64,000 nucleotides of DNA from Glandiceps talaboti (taxonomy: Eukaryota; Hemichordata; Enteropneusta; Spengelidae): contig NC_135552.1 of NCBI RefSeq assembly GCF_964340395.1, positions 12,587,194-12,651,193 on the forward strand, written 5' to 3'. Made by a program: the position numbers and the translations under genes. Below, one piece after another: positions 32,624 to 43,933 of this stretch; the stretch's first letter is position 1; each line of letters begins with the position of its first letter. Under the pieces are notes generated by a model. That model made no database searches, had not been told where the DNA came from, and saw only the letters and a list, made by a program, of their open reading frames with translations.

Positions 32624-33504
32624 ATGGTACCAGGTTTACAGTCAGTGTTGAGTGCCATATCCGATAAAACTAAGGTACCATATAGTCAGGTGAGAATTCT
32701 TGCAGTATTTAGGATTTTGAAAAACAAACACTTTCTTATATACACCGCTGGCCATAAGACGTACTGGTAATGCTACCTTGGATAACATTCCCATACACAC
32801 AGTATCAAAGGGCTATATATAATGAGCGTTTTGTTTTTAAAAACATTTTTTTACAAACACAGTAAAAAGTTATTTGCGTTGACAACAATAATATTTCTTA
32901 CAGCCGTCTTTTTTATACCTTTGTTTTTGAAATCTACTTGATTTTATTTAACATCCATACTTTTTACCATACATAGGCCAAGGTAAACGGTTTCGAACAG
33001 AAAAAATATATTTTCTGATCTTTCAAAGTCACGAAAACGTGCATGTAGCTACGTCATCAGTTTTGCTTGCTTGAAATATGATTTAAAATATTCAAAATAG
33101 CCCTTATTCTCCTAGTACTTAAATTAAGCACACACAGCTTAAATTTGGATTATTCTTGCTCCAATGTTTTCGACCAGTCAGCTGAGAAGTACTCGTCTTC
33201 GACTATAGACAATACTCACCCGTTTTTCCACAAATGAACGAAGAAAATATAGGGAATGAATATCCGAGTATTTTTGCCAATTGCATCTGGCTTATAACCG
33301 ACGTGTTACATTTTCCCTACAGGTATCCGTATTGTTCTTCCAAGTTTTGTCCATTGCATTGGCGATTGTGTTTAAATATGGACTACATCCCAATAAAGTA
33401 AGCCCTACGACGAGACATGTTGTGACAACTGTTATTGGTTTATACATGGCATATTATTGTCATGAATGGTAAGTTAGTGATGGCACATGTGCATACACAC
33501 AGCG

Positions 33505-33557
<53 letters not shown>

Positions 33558-33691
33558 GCTGTTGCTGTTGCTGTTGCTGCTGCAAGGGATAACATAATTT
33601 TAAGGGAAGTCAGTATACAGTCAATAGCTGATTGTTTAAAAGAGAGAAAGAGAGAGAGAGAGACAGCAGACAGACAGACAGACAGACACAG

Positions 33692-33724
<33 letters not shown>

Positions 33725-34252
33725 AGCACACACACACACACACAGACGGACGGACGGACCGATGGATGGATGGCCAGACAGTCAGATAAACACATAAAGA
33801 GTTAATCAAAGAGACAAACACAGCGAGACAGAAAAAGATAGCGAGATGACAAGGACGTGAAAGTATCGGACATGGACGGACAGAACAGTCACAAAATGGT
33901 TATTCATCTTCACAGGAATCACGTCACAGTTCACCCTCAACAAATTTGTAGAAACAGTTGGTGTCCTCTTCTCTAGGTCAATTCTTCACACACTCCTCCT
34001 ATCAACAATCGCCTACATTATAATGAAGATAGTGAACCCAAGAGTGATGCCAACTATTGTATTGGCATTTACTATGGTTTACATAAATATTGAGCATCTA
34101 CGTAAAGCAATGAAGACAAATGCAGTTCATTTAGATCATGTAACGTAAGTGGTGTTTAAAAATTTAAAGTGACTCCTTTTACGATACAATGATTAATTAG
34201 TGCTCAAATTCATTTTAAAGAGAAATATCCCAATTGACTTACTACCGCCACG

Positions 34253-34325
<73 letters not shown>

Positions 34326-37300
34326 CTGGCCTGGGAGTTACTGATAGAAAATACGCCTACAACGACGAATCTGTCAGTGTACATCACCAACTGCACCCCA
34401 CCACCGCAGTCACGAGATTGCAATCATGATCACCTTTACCATTATCATGTCAAAGAGGAAGTTGATATTTAATTTCCATGAAAATAGCTTTTCTTTTAGA
34501 TTTATTTCGATATTTTCATCAAGAACCCAACTGATAAAAGTTCGTTTAAATTTTAGTTCACTCATGGTTACAGTTCAAAGAGTTACAAGTTTGGCATTTG
34601 GATTACACGATGGTATGTAACATCTTTTATCAATAACAACTTAAATTTACCAGATGACCACCGCTAGATACAATTGAAGCCAGTTATTTATCAACGGAAC
34701 GTGGTCTGGCAATACAAAAATCGTACTAATATTGCTACATTGTATCGTCTGACGCGACAATTATCTTATCATCATTGCTACATTTCCCTTCTTTGAGTCA
34801 CCATTATCTTAGATTGGAGCTAGATTATTAACAATGTAACAATTTACATTTCATGGGAAAGTACAACATTAGAAACAACAGTATCCATATCAAAAGAAAT
34901 CAGTTACGGTGTGACAAGCTGATAATGTAATGGTATTACACACACAAAAATGTAGCAATGGTTATATGTTGAGCTAGATGATGAAATGTAAAAATGCTAA
35001 AAACTTTCATCAATTTAGGCGATGGCCTGTTTCATGTTTATTGCCTTCTGTTGTATTGTAAGTGATAATCAATTCAATGAACATTTAACTGTATGAGATT
35101 GATACGATTGGTATGTGGTTTGCTGTATATACACTGACAATCTAGTATTCTGTGTCCTGGCATACATAGATCAGTAGAGGTCTGGGGAAGGGATAGTATT
35201 TTACATTTACAGTGGTGATCAAAATGAAAATATTATTAAAATGGAAAGCAGTTGATTAGAAACAAAACGTTGACTGACAACAGAAATCTTATCAATTGCT
35301 ATTCCACCGTCTACCTCTTACTGACACTGCCTGTGTCGTAGACTGACATGATAACAACCCTTCCTACTCACACAGTCACACTGCTACATTTTCTTTTCGT
35401 GAGATCCCATTAATATCTTAGCAGATCATCACCAAATCACATGATTGTATACATGGTAACAAAATGTACTGTTTTCAGACATATCAGTGGATTACAATGT
35501 AAGAATTGTTGTTCTTGCCAGACAATAACATATAACATTATAAATTAAGATTTTTATTGAGCTACGATAAGATTTAGTAATGTTGGTGTTGTCGAGCAAT
35601 ACGTCATTTTGTGTTTACCCAAATAGTTTCCATTGGGCAGTGGATTATCACCTCTACTGAAAATGAACTGATTCAGAAGGACTCGAACATATTGGAGTAT
35701 TGTAAAGTATCTTAACACCTACCATACCCAGTAGGACAGTTCACTGTACCGTTTGAAATATGCAAATATAAACTTGACTGATTGACCTCGTTCTTGGGTT
35801 CTATTGTTGTTTATTTTCTTCTATACACAGATGTTTTCATGGTTCAAATCTCACCTTGATTTCTTATCATTGTAGGTTTAACAAAGGATCTTTCTGAATT
35901 AAATCCAAAACAAAGACAATATGCAATAAAGTAAGTATGTTTTCATGGTAATTTCTGTTCACATGGACGTTCCAGGACAGAGCTGTACACTGTGCCATTC
36001 TCGCAAAATAGTATTTACCATGTCAACCGAAACAGATCACAAAACAACATTATTACATTTCAACACCAAGCTCGACAATCGATTTCGTTAAAAATGATCG
36101 ATTTCTAGCCTTTCAAAATAACGATAACGATCTAACCAAGGGAGAACACTTTGTTTGAATATGTACGTATGTGTATTGCTATCTTGTTACGTTGCAGTCA
36201 ACGATTTGTGGCGATCTGCTCAGATGGTAACATTTCATACAAAGGAAATGTAGCAATAGTAGCAAGATTTTTGTCGAGCCAGACGATGAAATGTAACAAT
36301 GTTTCTATGATGTTTGGTCGAACCAGGCGACGTTCTGTTTCATGTAACAATGTTGCCATGGTTTTTTGGTCAAACCAGGCAATGTTCTGTTTCATGTAAC
36401 AATGTTGATATGTTTTTTTTGTCGAACCAGGCAATGTTCTGTTTCAGGTAACAATGTTTCTATTGTAAATAAAATACAGAATCTGTTTCGAGTTTTAGTG
36501 GATCCGTATAACATTCATTTCCATTTACAAGACTAGTATAACACTTTGTGTAGCTCTACCTTTATTATGCATCCAACGCATCTCTTACATTTATTTTGAA
36601 ATAATGTCCCCAATACATTGTATCCCTCCCCCTGCAACAAACAGGCATATTACAAAAGATGTTCACGTGTAACGGCATCTTTGGTGGATGTTTGTTGGTA
36701 CAGCTATGAACATCAACTTTCAGGTTGTATTCATACTGGCATAAACACGTCCTACACGCATGCGTACCAAACTATATACTCTTTAATGATTTCGTCTTTA
36801 GGCTGCATTCACAAATAATGGGAGGGGGGGGGGTTGAAGGAATTGAGGGGGGGGGCTTGCAAATTTGGAGGATGGTGGAGGGGGGGGGGACTTGAAAAGT
36901 TTTGGTGGGTTTGGGGGGGGGGACCTAAACATATTTTTCACATATAATAATGATGAAAACACATTTTGAGATACCCATTGTCTTTTTAATAACTTAAGTG
37001 TGTGTTGAGTTGCTTATCTCGCCCATTGTTGATCACAACTATAAAACCAACTGTAAAATGAGCACAGGAAGAGACTGCACAATACAGATAGCCCAAAATC
37101 ACTGCAAAATGAGTATGACATAGTCTATGGACAATTTCAAAGCATTGCACTATTTATCATACTGGACATTAGCTGATGGCATGTTGAACTGTCCTGAAGA
37201 GAATTTTAATCTTTTAAATAAACGTTTTGAACTATCTTGAACTACATAAATAAATAGATAAATAAATAACAATGATAAATAAAACGCTTCCAAAAAACTT

Positions 37301-40300
37301 GTATATAAAATCCTTTATGATTTCAGGCAGAAAGTACTTGTGACATTTCTTACAATTTATATTTGTAAAATGAATGTAAACTGGTAAATAAAAAATGTAT
37401 AAATATAAATAAATGTTGTAAAAATCAAATAGTTTAATCGTTAAATTTGCACCTTTCCTTAATTATTTGTTATCCATTTGTACCTGATTGATTGTTGAAA
37501 GTTTTGAGCAAAGGACATCAAGCTCTGCATCTGAAGGCACATTTTGATAAATGTGAAATGAGTATAAATAGCCTGTCGTGCATTTTGAATGCAAATGTGT
37601 ATATGCTGTTTGCAAAAGACTGTACAGTAGTCCAATTGTCTCTAGATCCATTAATTTTAAAAACACTATGCACAAATAATATTGGAAAGTATGCATGTAA
37701 ATTTGTTAACAGGATATGAGTATGGCTTTAAAAAATAATTCAGCACTGTTTCCCAAAAAACATTAGTGAAACTGGAGAACTAAAAATCATGTCAAAATTT
37801 GACAGCCTTTTAACAAAAAGGGTGCAAAACATGTATATACAGAAGTTCCTGTATAAAAAACAACTAACATTAATTACCCTGTGTTCAGCTTCAATATACA
37901 CTCAAGTAATGTTAAAGTCTGTGCAAATGAGTAAAATCTGGAGATTCCAAATGTAAACATGTTCATGCAATTACATTAGAAACAATGTATGTATGTATGT
38001 ATGTATGTATGTATGTATGTATGTATGTATTTAGGTATATGTATGTATGTGTGAGTGTACACATGTGTATGTGTGTGGCTATATATATGTTATAAAAATA
38101 AACGTGTGGGGGGGGCCTTGAAAATTTCTGACCATGTGGAGGGAGGGGGATCTGAATTTTTTGGGGTTATAAAGGGGGGGGGGACTTGAAAAAAAAATCT
38201 AATTTTGTCATGATTCCTCCGACCCCCCGCCCATTATTTGTGAATGCAGCCTTACTTTCTCAATGATAAATATGTCAATTCATTTGCAGACGATTTCCAT
38301 CAATAGTGGAGTACTACAGTTACATCTTTCACTTCCAAGGTTACTTCGTGGGTCCATTCTGCTTCTTCAATTACTACAAAGATTTTATGGAAGGGAAACA
38401 TTTAATTCCATATAAAAGCAAAGATAGAAATGGTAAAACAGTGATTCTGTTGAAAGATCCATCGGTTGCGGTAGGTTACTTAACTTATCGAGAATAAATG
38501 CCTTCTAAACTATGGCTTAGAGACAGAAAATTTGGAAGATGGGGCCAAATAAAAAAGTGGTTTGGGTCGGGTTACCCGACCCCACCTATCTTTTCACACC
38601 GACCCTAAACGTTCTTCTACATATTTGAGAAAAAAATAAGAAATTTGCGAAAATTCTGAAGGCTCACAAGAAAAAGTGGATGCGGAATCTGACATCAACT
38701 GAAAAAGGACAACATAAAACTGTTTTTCAAATCTGTAATGGCTGTACATCTGATGACAAGAAACCAATAACGCAGAGACCATATAGAAATCAACAGAAAA
38801 TACAACGACCTGAACTAGACACATATGAAAAAAAAATTAATTTAAAAAATAAAATAAAAAATCTACCTACCCTACCTATTATAAAATTGGTAATCGGCAC
38901 CACACAATTTTTTTTACGCCCAGTGCATGTGGAAAGTTGTTTTGTTACTGCAGACATAGATAAATACTCATAGACTATTTTAGATACTCCTACTTCAAAG
39001 TATAATAAGGCATGGTGATAGACAGTTCACTGCATCTACCTCATAAGCGTGTAGAACTTGCCACAGAGCACATGCTTTACTGTATATTATTCAAATTATT
39101 CAAACAATTTAGTTAGGTAAGATAGTTTTTATTGTGCTTTTAGTTTTAAAAATACACTGGCGGGATTTCCGTATGTGTAGACTTATAGCCCCAATATAAA
39201 ACCTTGAAATATGACATTGTCGGTTGAAACCCAATAAGGCAACAGAGCCATACACGTGCACTTTAACCCCTCCGTGTGCTTTGGCTCTGAAAGAAAAAAT
39301 ATATATACTTTTAGGTGATTCAAGATATTGATTTCGTTAATGACTGCATGGATATTCTTTTATTACCAATAATTTCTCATTATTAATAGTCATTAAATTT
39401 GTGCTATTCCTGGTGTTATTAGATCTAGAATCAGGTTGAATCATACTGAAATCACTTAATCAATGGGGAACTTGGCAAAACTGATTTAGGAATTATCTGA
39501 CGATACAATAAAATGCATCGGCTGCCACGTCACGTAACTATAAAAATATTATTTTACTTTCAGGTGACAGTCATTCAGAAACTTTTCGTGACTATTGGAG
39601 CTGGAGTGTTCATCGTCTGTGCTCGACCTTATTACCCAATCGCAGGCAATGTTAGTAAGTATATAAACACTTATTACCCAATAGCAGGCAATGTTAGTAA
39701 GTATATAGCAGGCAATGTTAGTAAGCGTGAAACCATCGACATAAAACTTAACTAAGACACCGTCATTTGATTATCGTGTCATTTGGTAATATCGTCCTGG
39801 GAATAGAGTACCTGTTTATACTGTGTACTAATATAGAAGATGCACAAACGTGAGATTACTGTCGTACGTGCTCAACAAAGGATGTTATTTTCTCATTCTA
39901 GGTGAAGAAGTAAAGGATTCCACTGTCCTATTTCGCATGTATTATCTATTGGTATCATGTCTGGTAAACCATCTGCAATTCATCTTTATATGGTACTTTG
40001 GTGAGTAAACATTCTGTTATTATCCTATGGAAAATACGAGTCTTCACCGCTTTCAACATGGTGTAAGAAACCTGACTAAGGAAACCAAATAGTCCCCATC
40101 TTTGAAACAGCAAGTTAATAAAACAATGTAAAACTGCAACTTGAACGTTTTTCGAGACTGTTTTGTTAGATATAATGATATAAATATAATCTGAATATCG
40201 TATACCCTTAACAGTTTTGAATCACATGTGGGTGAATAGTAGATGGAGCTGGAAGTTTCATCTTCTGTGCTCGACCTTATTACCCACTAGCGGGCAATGC

Positions 40301-42450
40301 TAGTAAGTATATAAACACTTTGTGAAGCAGTAAACATAGAATTGTGCAATATACCCAATACAATTGATTTTAGGGTCCGCACCAACAAATCAGTGCCCTA
40401 ATAAATCCCGATTTCAGCTTATTACTATGCTAAGCATAGATAAAATATGCCACTCATTTACATGAACACTATCTAGTATTGGTATTTTAAAACCATTTTC
40501 AGTGAATATATTGTCATTGTCTATACACTAGTTATAGCTAGCACAGGTTTAAGATCTAGAGTGATCGTATATTTCACAACATTTAGATTAAAGGAATCAA
40601 TAAAACAATAACCACTTGTTCATTAATTTCATTAAAATTACTATATGAACCATTTGTTTATTTGGTATGTGCAGCTGATGCGATTTGCAACGCGTCTGGA
40701 TTCGGGTTTAATGGTTTGGATGAGTTTGGTCAACCAGAATGGGATGTGCTGACCTATGTTCCTGTATACACACATCTGGTAATATATAAATTATTAAACG
40801 TCTGCATATTACATAATAACGAGGCTGATTTTATCATAGCTGCATTTCTTTGTTATAAGGGAAAAAGAAAGGCCATTTTCACAGAACCCTGCATCGCACA
40901 ACGTCTGTAATACTGATTTTTTTTAAAATCAGCAGATCTGACTTAGAAAAGGCCTGTCATACACTGTATTGTATTTGTGCTGATTGGCTGCCATGAAGCA
41001 CTATGAATACGTAATTTATAGTAAATTTATTGGCTTTCCTGAAACGTTCAAACACATCTGGTAATATGCAAATTATTAACCGCCAGTGTATTACGTTATA
41101 GTGTCACGTAAATGGAGGTGATGCTTATACTTATGCCAAGAAGAACATTTTTAGAAGCTGTGCATCATGCTTTCTCATAGAGCATTAAAACGATAATCAA
41201 ACTGACTTAGAAGAGGCAACACTGCTGTGAGATATGTTAGTTATTGTATATGTACTGATTAGCTCTCGTTAAAATACGTAATTATTGTCAATGTCCTGAT
41301 TGGCCGCTATCAAACGTTCAAATAGAGTATCAGAACTTTTATTGGTAGGCACTGATGTATTCTAACCTTCACTGTTTTCAGTTTGCAACTAATTTTCACA
41401 CCAGGATAGCAAACTGGAACTTTCCAACACTTCAGTGGTTAAAATTCATCTGTTACCATCGTGTATCCAGTTACAAACCTGTGTTGACTATCTTACTGTC
41501 TTTGGCGTGGCATGGTGTTCAACCGGGGTACTGCTGGGCAGCGTGCCATCTATACATCGCAGGCCTATTGTCAAACAAGGTATGATTGCATGTTTGTAGT
41601 CCACAGAATATATATTTGATTTGATAACATTGTCACATGACTGCTCTGAGTAACATGATTGGTTATGCACACGCCTTCTATGGGTTTGGCGAATTAAGCT
41701 GAAAGTATCCAAATCTTATCGGTATTCATCCGCCACCTTTCTTGCCCAAATCCCAAGCATCACTTTGAAGTAGTAAATGCAATTCAATTTAGTTAAAAGC
41801 CTGAACTATTTCATTTAACAGGTACATCAGTTTGCACATCCATACTTCATCCAATCCTATCAAGGTAAATTGATATACATCGTAATTAGCTGGATATTTA
41901 CCACTCTATTTCAAGACTACTGGACTTTACCATTTGCTCTACAAAGTAATAACCTTATTTGCGAATTTTACAGGTATGACAATTATGTTACTTCATCTAC
42001 CATCTGTATGCATCTTCTAAGTTTAAATGTATTACTGTATAAGTGTGTACTTTACTTGTGTGATATTACACCCAAAACAGTAAAAATAGTCCCCTGACTT
42101 CAACGCTTGTACTTGATATGATTTAAAAGGCTTGCAACATTAATCAATCTAAAACAGTCATACATCATTGGAGAAAAAGAGAGTTAGGGATTAGTTGCGT
42201 GCGTGCGTGCGTGCGTGCGTGCGCGCGCGCGCGTGTGTGTGTGTGTGCGTGTGTTTGACTGTGTTCATACATACTTGCATGTGTATAATTATGTTTGACC
42301 CTTTTTAAAAAATTCTTTTTCTGAATTTGCAGTTCCGTCTACTTCTGTGGCCACATTAGCGCAGTGATGTTGTTACTCGTACTACCAGCGACAAAGAAGC
42401 AGACCAGTTCAAATAAAAAACCTATCAAGACATTGAAAAGTGTCGAATAG
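32624..42450 (+). CDS. MBOAT1/2: MBOAT-A: MBOAT1/2-type lysophospholipid acyltransferase, 12 exons
   Basis: Exons: 32624-32689, 33323-33468, 33977-34144, 34557-34612, 35876-35930, 38290-38470, 39564-39654, 39902-40000, 40675-40778, 41382-41579, 41822-41973, 42333-42450. The product is 477 aa, close to the family's roughly 500. The ATG has A at -3 and G at +4. It is a multi-pass membrane protein with family blocks LHPNKVSPTTRHVV, ITSLAF-like VTSLAFGLHDG, RFPSIVEYYSYIFHFQGYFV, ASGFGFNGLDEFG, WLKFICYHRV and LAWHGVQPGY. The conserved MBOAT pair is Asn335 (in ANWN) and His366 (in AWHG), 31 residues apart as in human MBOAT2. Such enzymes sit in the ER and acylate lysophosphatidyl-ethanolamine, -choline or -serine; the substrate here cannot be read. 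Exon 7 has extra in-frame donors. An AG at 32589 hints at a noncoding upstream exon. Confidence 0.92.
33504..33790 (+). repeat. Compound microsatellite: (GTT)n, (GA)n, (GACA)n, (CA)n, (GGAC)n
   Basis: A run of about 26 GTT/GCT units (33504-33583), a short unique spacer, then AGAG, CAGACAGA, CACACA, GACGGACG and GATGGATG runs up to 33790. It lies in MBOAT-A intron 2, 35 bp after the donor. Confidence 0.95.
34253..34324 (+). repeat. (ATC)24 microsatellite
   Basis: A perfect run of about 24 ATC units in MBOAT-A intron 3. The Ser- or Asp-rich frames across it are not genes. Confidence 0.95.
34950..34996 (+). repeat. Single relative of the 44-bp minisatellite
   Basis: TGTAGCAATGGTTATATGTT, GAGCTAGATGATGAAATGTA match one unit of the array at 20381-20731 with substitutions. 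It lies in MBOAT-A intron 4. Confidence 0.45.
36246..36460 (+). repeat. Minisatellite related to that at 20381, ~4-5 copies
   Basis: Units of GTAACAATGTT...TTTTTGGTCGAACCAGGC, AATGTTCTGTTTCAT (about 48 bp). The first unit (GTAGCAATAGTAGCAAGATT, GTCGAGCCAGACGATGAAAT) is close to the COBL-intron version. It lies in MBOAT-A intron 5. Confidence 0.65.
36801..38251. mobile_element. 1.45-kb nonautonomous DNA transposon, TSD TTA
   Basis: GGCTGCATTCACAAATAATG at 36801 has a perfect inverted partner ending GAATGCAGCC at 38251, and TTA flanks both ends. Just inside both ends are G-rich runs with CTTGAAAA-type text. Three-base TTA target duplication with a GG-starting terminus suits the PIF/Harbinger group, but no transposase is present, so the class is tentative. 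The interior is AT-rich with a (GTAT)n run (37986-38052). The insertion is in MBOAT-A intron 5, 39 bp before exon 6. Confidence 0.72.
38564..38583. repeat. Perfect GC-rich palindrome
   Basis: GGGTCGGGTTACCCGACCC is a 9-bp stem with a one-base centre, in MBOAT-A intron 6. It may be the end of an unrecognised element. Confidence 0.6.
39655..39735 (+). repeat. Tandem copies of the MBOAT-A exon 7 donor
   Basis: The last codons of exon 7 plus its donor (ATAGCAGGCAATGTTAGTAAG) occur three times, giving donors at 39655, 39697 and 39721. The steps are 42 and 24 bases, so all keep the same frame and phase. Use of donor 2 would insert 14 residues (SKYINTYYPIAGNV), and donor 3 another 8. Confidence 0.8.
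40245..40320 (+). pseudogene. Partial extra copy of MBOAT-A exon 7
   Basis: GGAGCTGGAAGTTTCATCTT onward repeats 39599-39674 with few changes, including the donor GTAAGTATATAAACACTT. It reads GAGSFIFCARPYYPLAGNA without a stop, but the first third of the exon and its normal acceptor are missing. It lies between exons 8 and 9, so inclusion would repeat a segment in the wrong place. Confidence 0.7.
40768..41335 (+). repeat. Tandem duplication spanning the exon 9 donor, ~285 bp x2
   Basis: ACACATCTGGTAATAT, AAATTATTAA and the following text occur at 40769 and again at 41051. Both copies pass through ACTTAGAA(A/G)AGGC, TGATTGGC(T/C)GC and end near AACGTTCAAA. The first copy starts inside exon 9, so the donor (CTG|GTAATAT) is duplicated 282 bases downstream. 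Confidence 0.65.
42198..42262 (+). repeat. (TGCG)n(CG)n(TG)n microsatellite
   Basis: GTGC units pass into GC and then GT dinucleotides in MBOAT-A intron 11, about 70 bp before the last exon. The alternating purine-pyrimidine run is a potential Z-DNA former. Confidence 0.9.
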
Positions 42451-43176
42451 GGATTATGACATGCATAGACTAACAATGGGCTTGCAATTGGTATCATTTC
42501 TTTTATCATCATACGAGGAGACAAGTAGATCATGCTATGACAAACACAGTGCATATACATTCTTTCCACCAAGACAAATACCAAAACTAGATGTATTACT
42601 CAGACATATTGCAGATGATATTTCTTACAATGTTTTGACATTACAACACCATGTGCTGAGTTTTAACGTTACAACACAATTTGCTAGGTGTTTGTTTAAT
42701 ATCCATTCTTCACTCTTCTTTTTTTTGGAATGTGGACATTCCTGTAGACGGTAGGTATGTTGGTATGATCCTACCTCAAAGCCAGAACTGATTAAACCGA
42801 GGCTCACGGTCGGGCTCTTACAGCTCAAGGGCTAAAAACAAGTTTGTCAATTACGCCATGTCAGTGTCCACTAAAAGACGGTAGTTTATGACATACTGTG
42901 ATTGCGATACCATTTCAGCTCTGTGATCCAAGCCCTCTAGCGACGAGATTGGACCGAAAACTCTGCTCTGCCAAAACCAGTCTATTCCAGGACGATCATT
43001 TCCCAGGAGTGTTTGTTTAGTTATTTCTATAATTTGTTGGATTTTGAGTGGTGGACATCTATTAAACTCATGTTCTTATAATGTAATCTGATATAGTGTT
43101 CTACGTATAACAACATCGACATAAAGTGTACAGCCCATCATTTATATATAATATTATTCATCTACATGGTGAGACA

Positions 43177-43300
43177 GATTCTTTGGGCGCAAAGGGGGAG
43201 GGTCTTGAAAACTCCGATGGCCTGAAAGGGGAGGGGCAATATTTTGCTCTTCATTTAAACCTCAGGTTGGAGCATCGTCGCAAACTACGGCCTGTTTTAC
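43177..43300 (+). repeat. G-rich dispersed repeat, copy 1
   Basis: Has AAAGGGGGAGGGTCTTGAAA, ACTCCGATGGCCTGAAAGG, GCAATATTTTGCTC and TTTAAACCTCAGG in order, as in the copies at 55345 and 59960. The boundaries are uncertain. Confidence 0.55.
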
Positions 43301-43436
43301 GGCAACGTTTTTAACAAGTCTCCCACTGGATGTTTTATTTCGAAGTGTAATGGTAGAAATAATAACTTTGGTTTGCGAGAATGAGGATGGCGCAGCCGTT
43401 TACCATATATATTTGCAATTTCTTGCGTAATGTAAT

Positions 43437-43475
43437 GTGTGTATGTATGTATGTATGTATGTATGTATGTATGTA

Positions 43476-43511
<36 letters not shown>
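43437..43511 (+). repeat. (GTAT)n(GT)n microsatellite
   Basis: About ten GTAT units followed by about 14 GT units, 0.4 kb upstream of the dioxygenase start. Confidence 0.95.
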
Positions 43512-43515
<4 letters not shown>

Positions 43516-43834
43516 ATCAGCGTATAGCGCTGTTTGCCGTAGACTTAAAAAAAGATTGCCTTCTCACACAACGGTGACAACTTCGTTGCATACAATAACC
43601 AGATGAAAGGGCGACTGTATTTCTCTGTGTTGTGTAAGCCTTGGTTTAATATTAGTTCTATACTTTATTATGTACAGATCGTTAGATAAATCCAATCATG
43701 TCGTCGAACTAAAGAAAAACTATATATGCAAATTTTATATCTGTGATACGGATTATCCATATTGAGTCGACCTGTTACAATACATGGCACACATTCTGTG
43801 ATGTCCTTGACCTTTATTCATCTTTATCAAAACT

Positions 43835-43868
43835 TATAAATCACTGTCATTTTGGCAAACCACGTGAC
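43835..43868 (+). promoter_or_regulatory. TATA-like box and E-box before the dioxygenase
   Basis: TATAAA at 43835-43840 lies 94 bp before the ATG at 43934. CACGTG, a canonical bHLH E-box, is at 43861-43866, close to where transcription would begin if the TATA box is real. Both are short motifs, and chance occurrence is possible. Confidence 0.35.
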
Positions 43869-43933
43869 AAGGCAAGCTGACGAGACTTGTGTCCATAGTC
43901 ATTCTTGTACAAGGCTGACCTTTAACCAACACC

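Larger units (their letters stand above)
42451..43834. other. MBOAT-A to dioxygenase intergenic region
   Basis: I see no gene. It contains the MBOAT-A 3' end, one copy of the G-rich dispersed repeat (43177-43300) and a (GTAT)n(GT)n microsatellite (43437-43511). Confidence 0.5.

Noticed and set aside
38594-38973. Overlapping frames of 76 and 97 aa on the two strands
   Set aside because: They lie in MBOAT-A intron 6 in AT-rich sequence near a palindrome, with no homology or splice-consistent partners.
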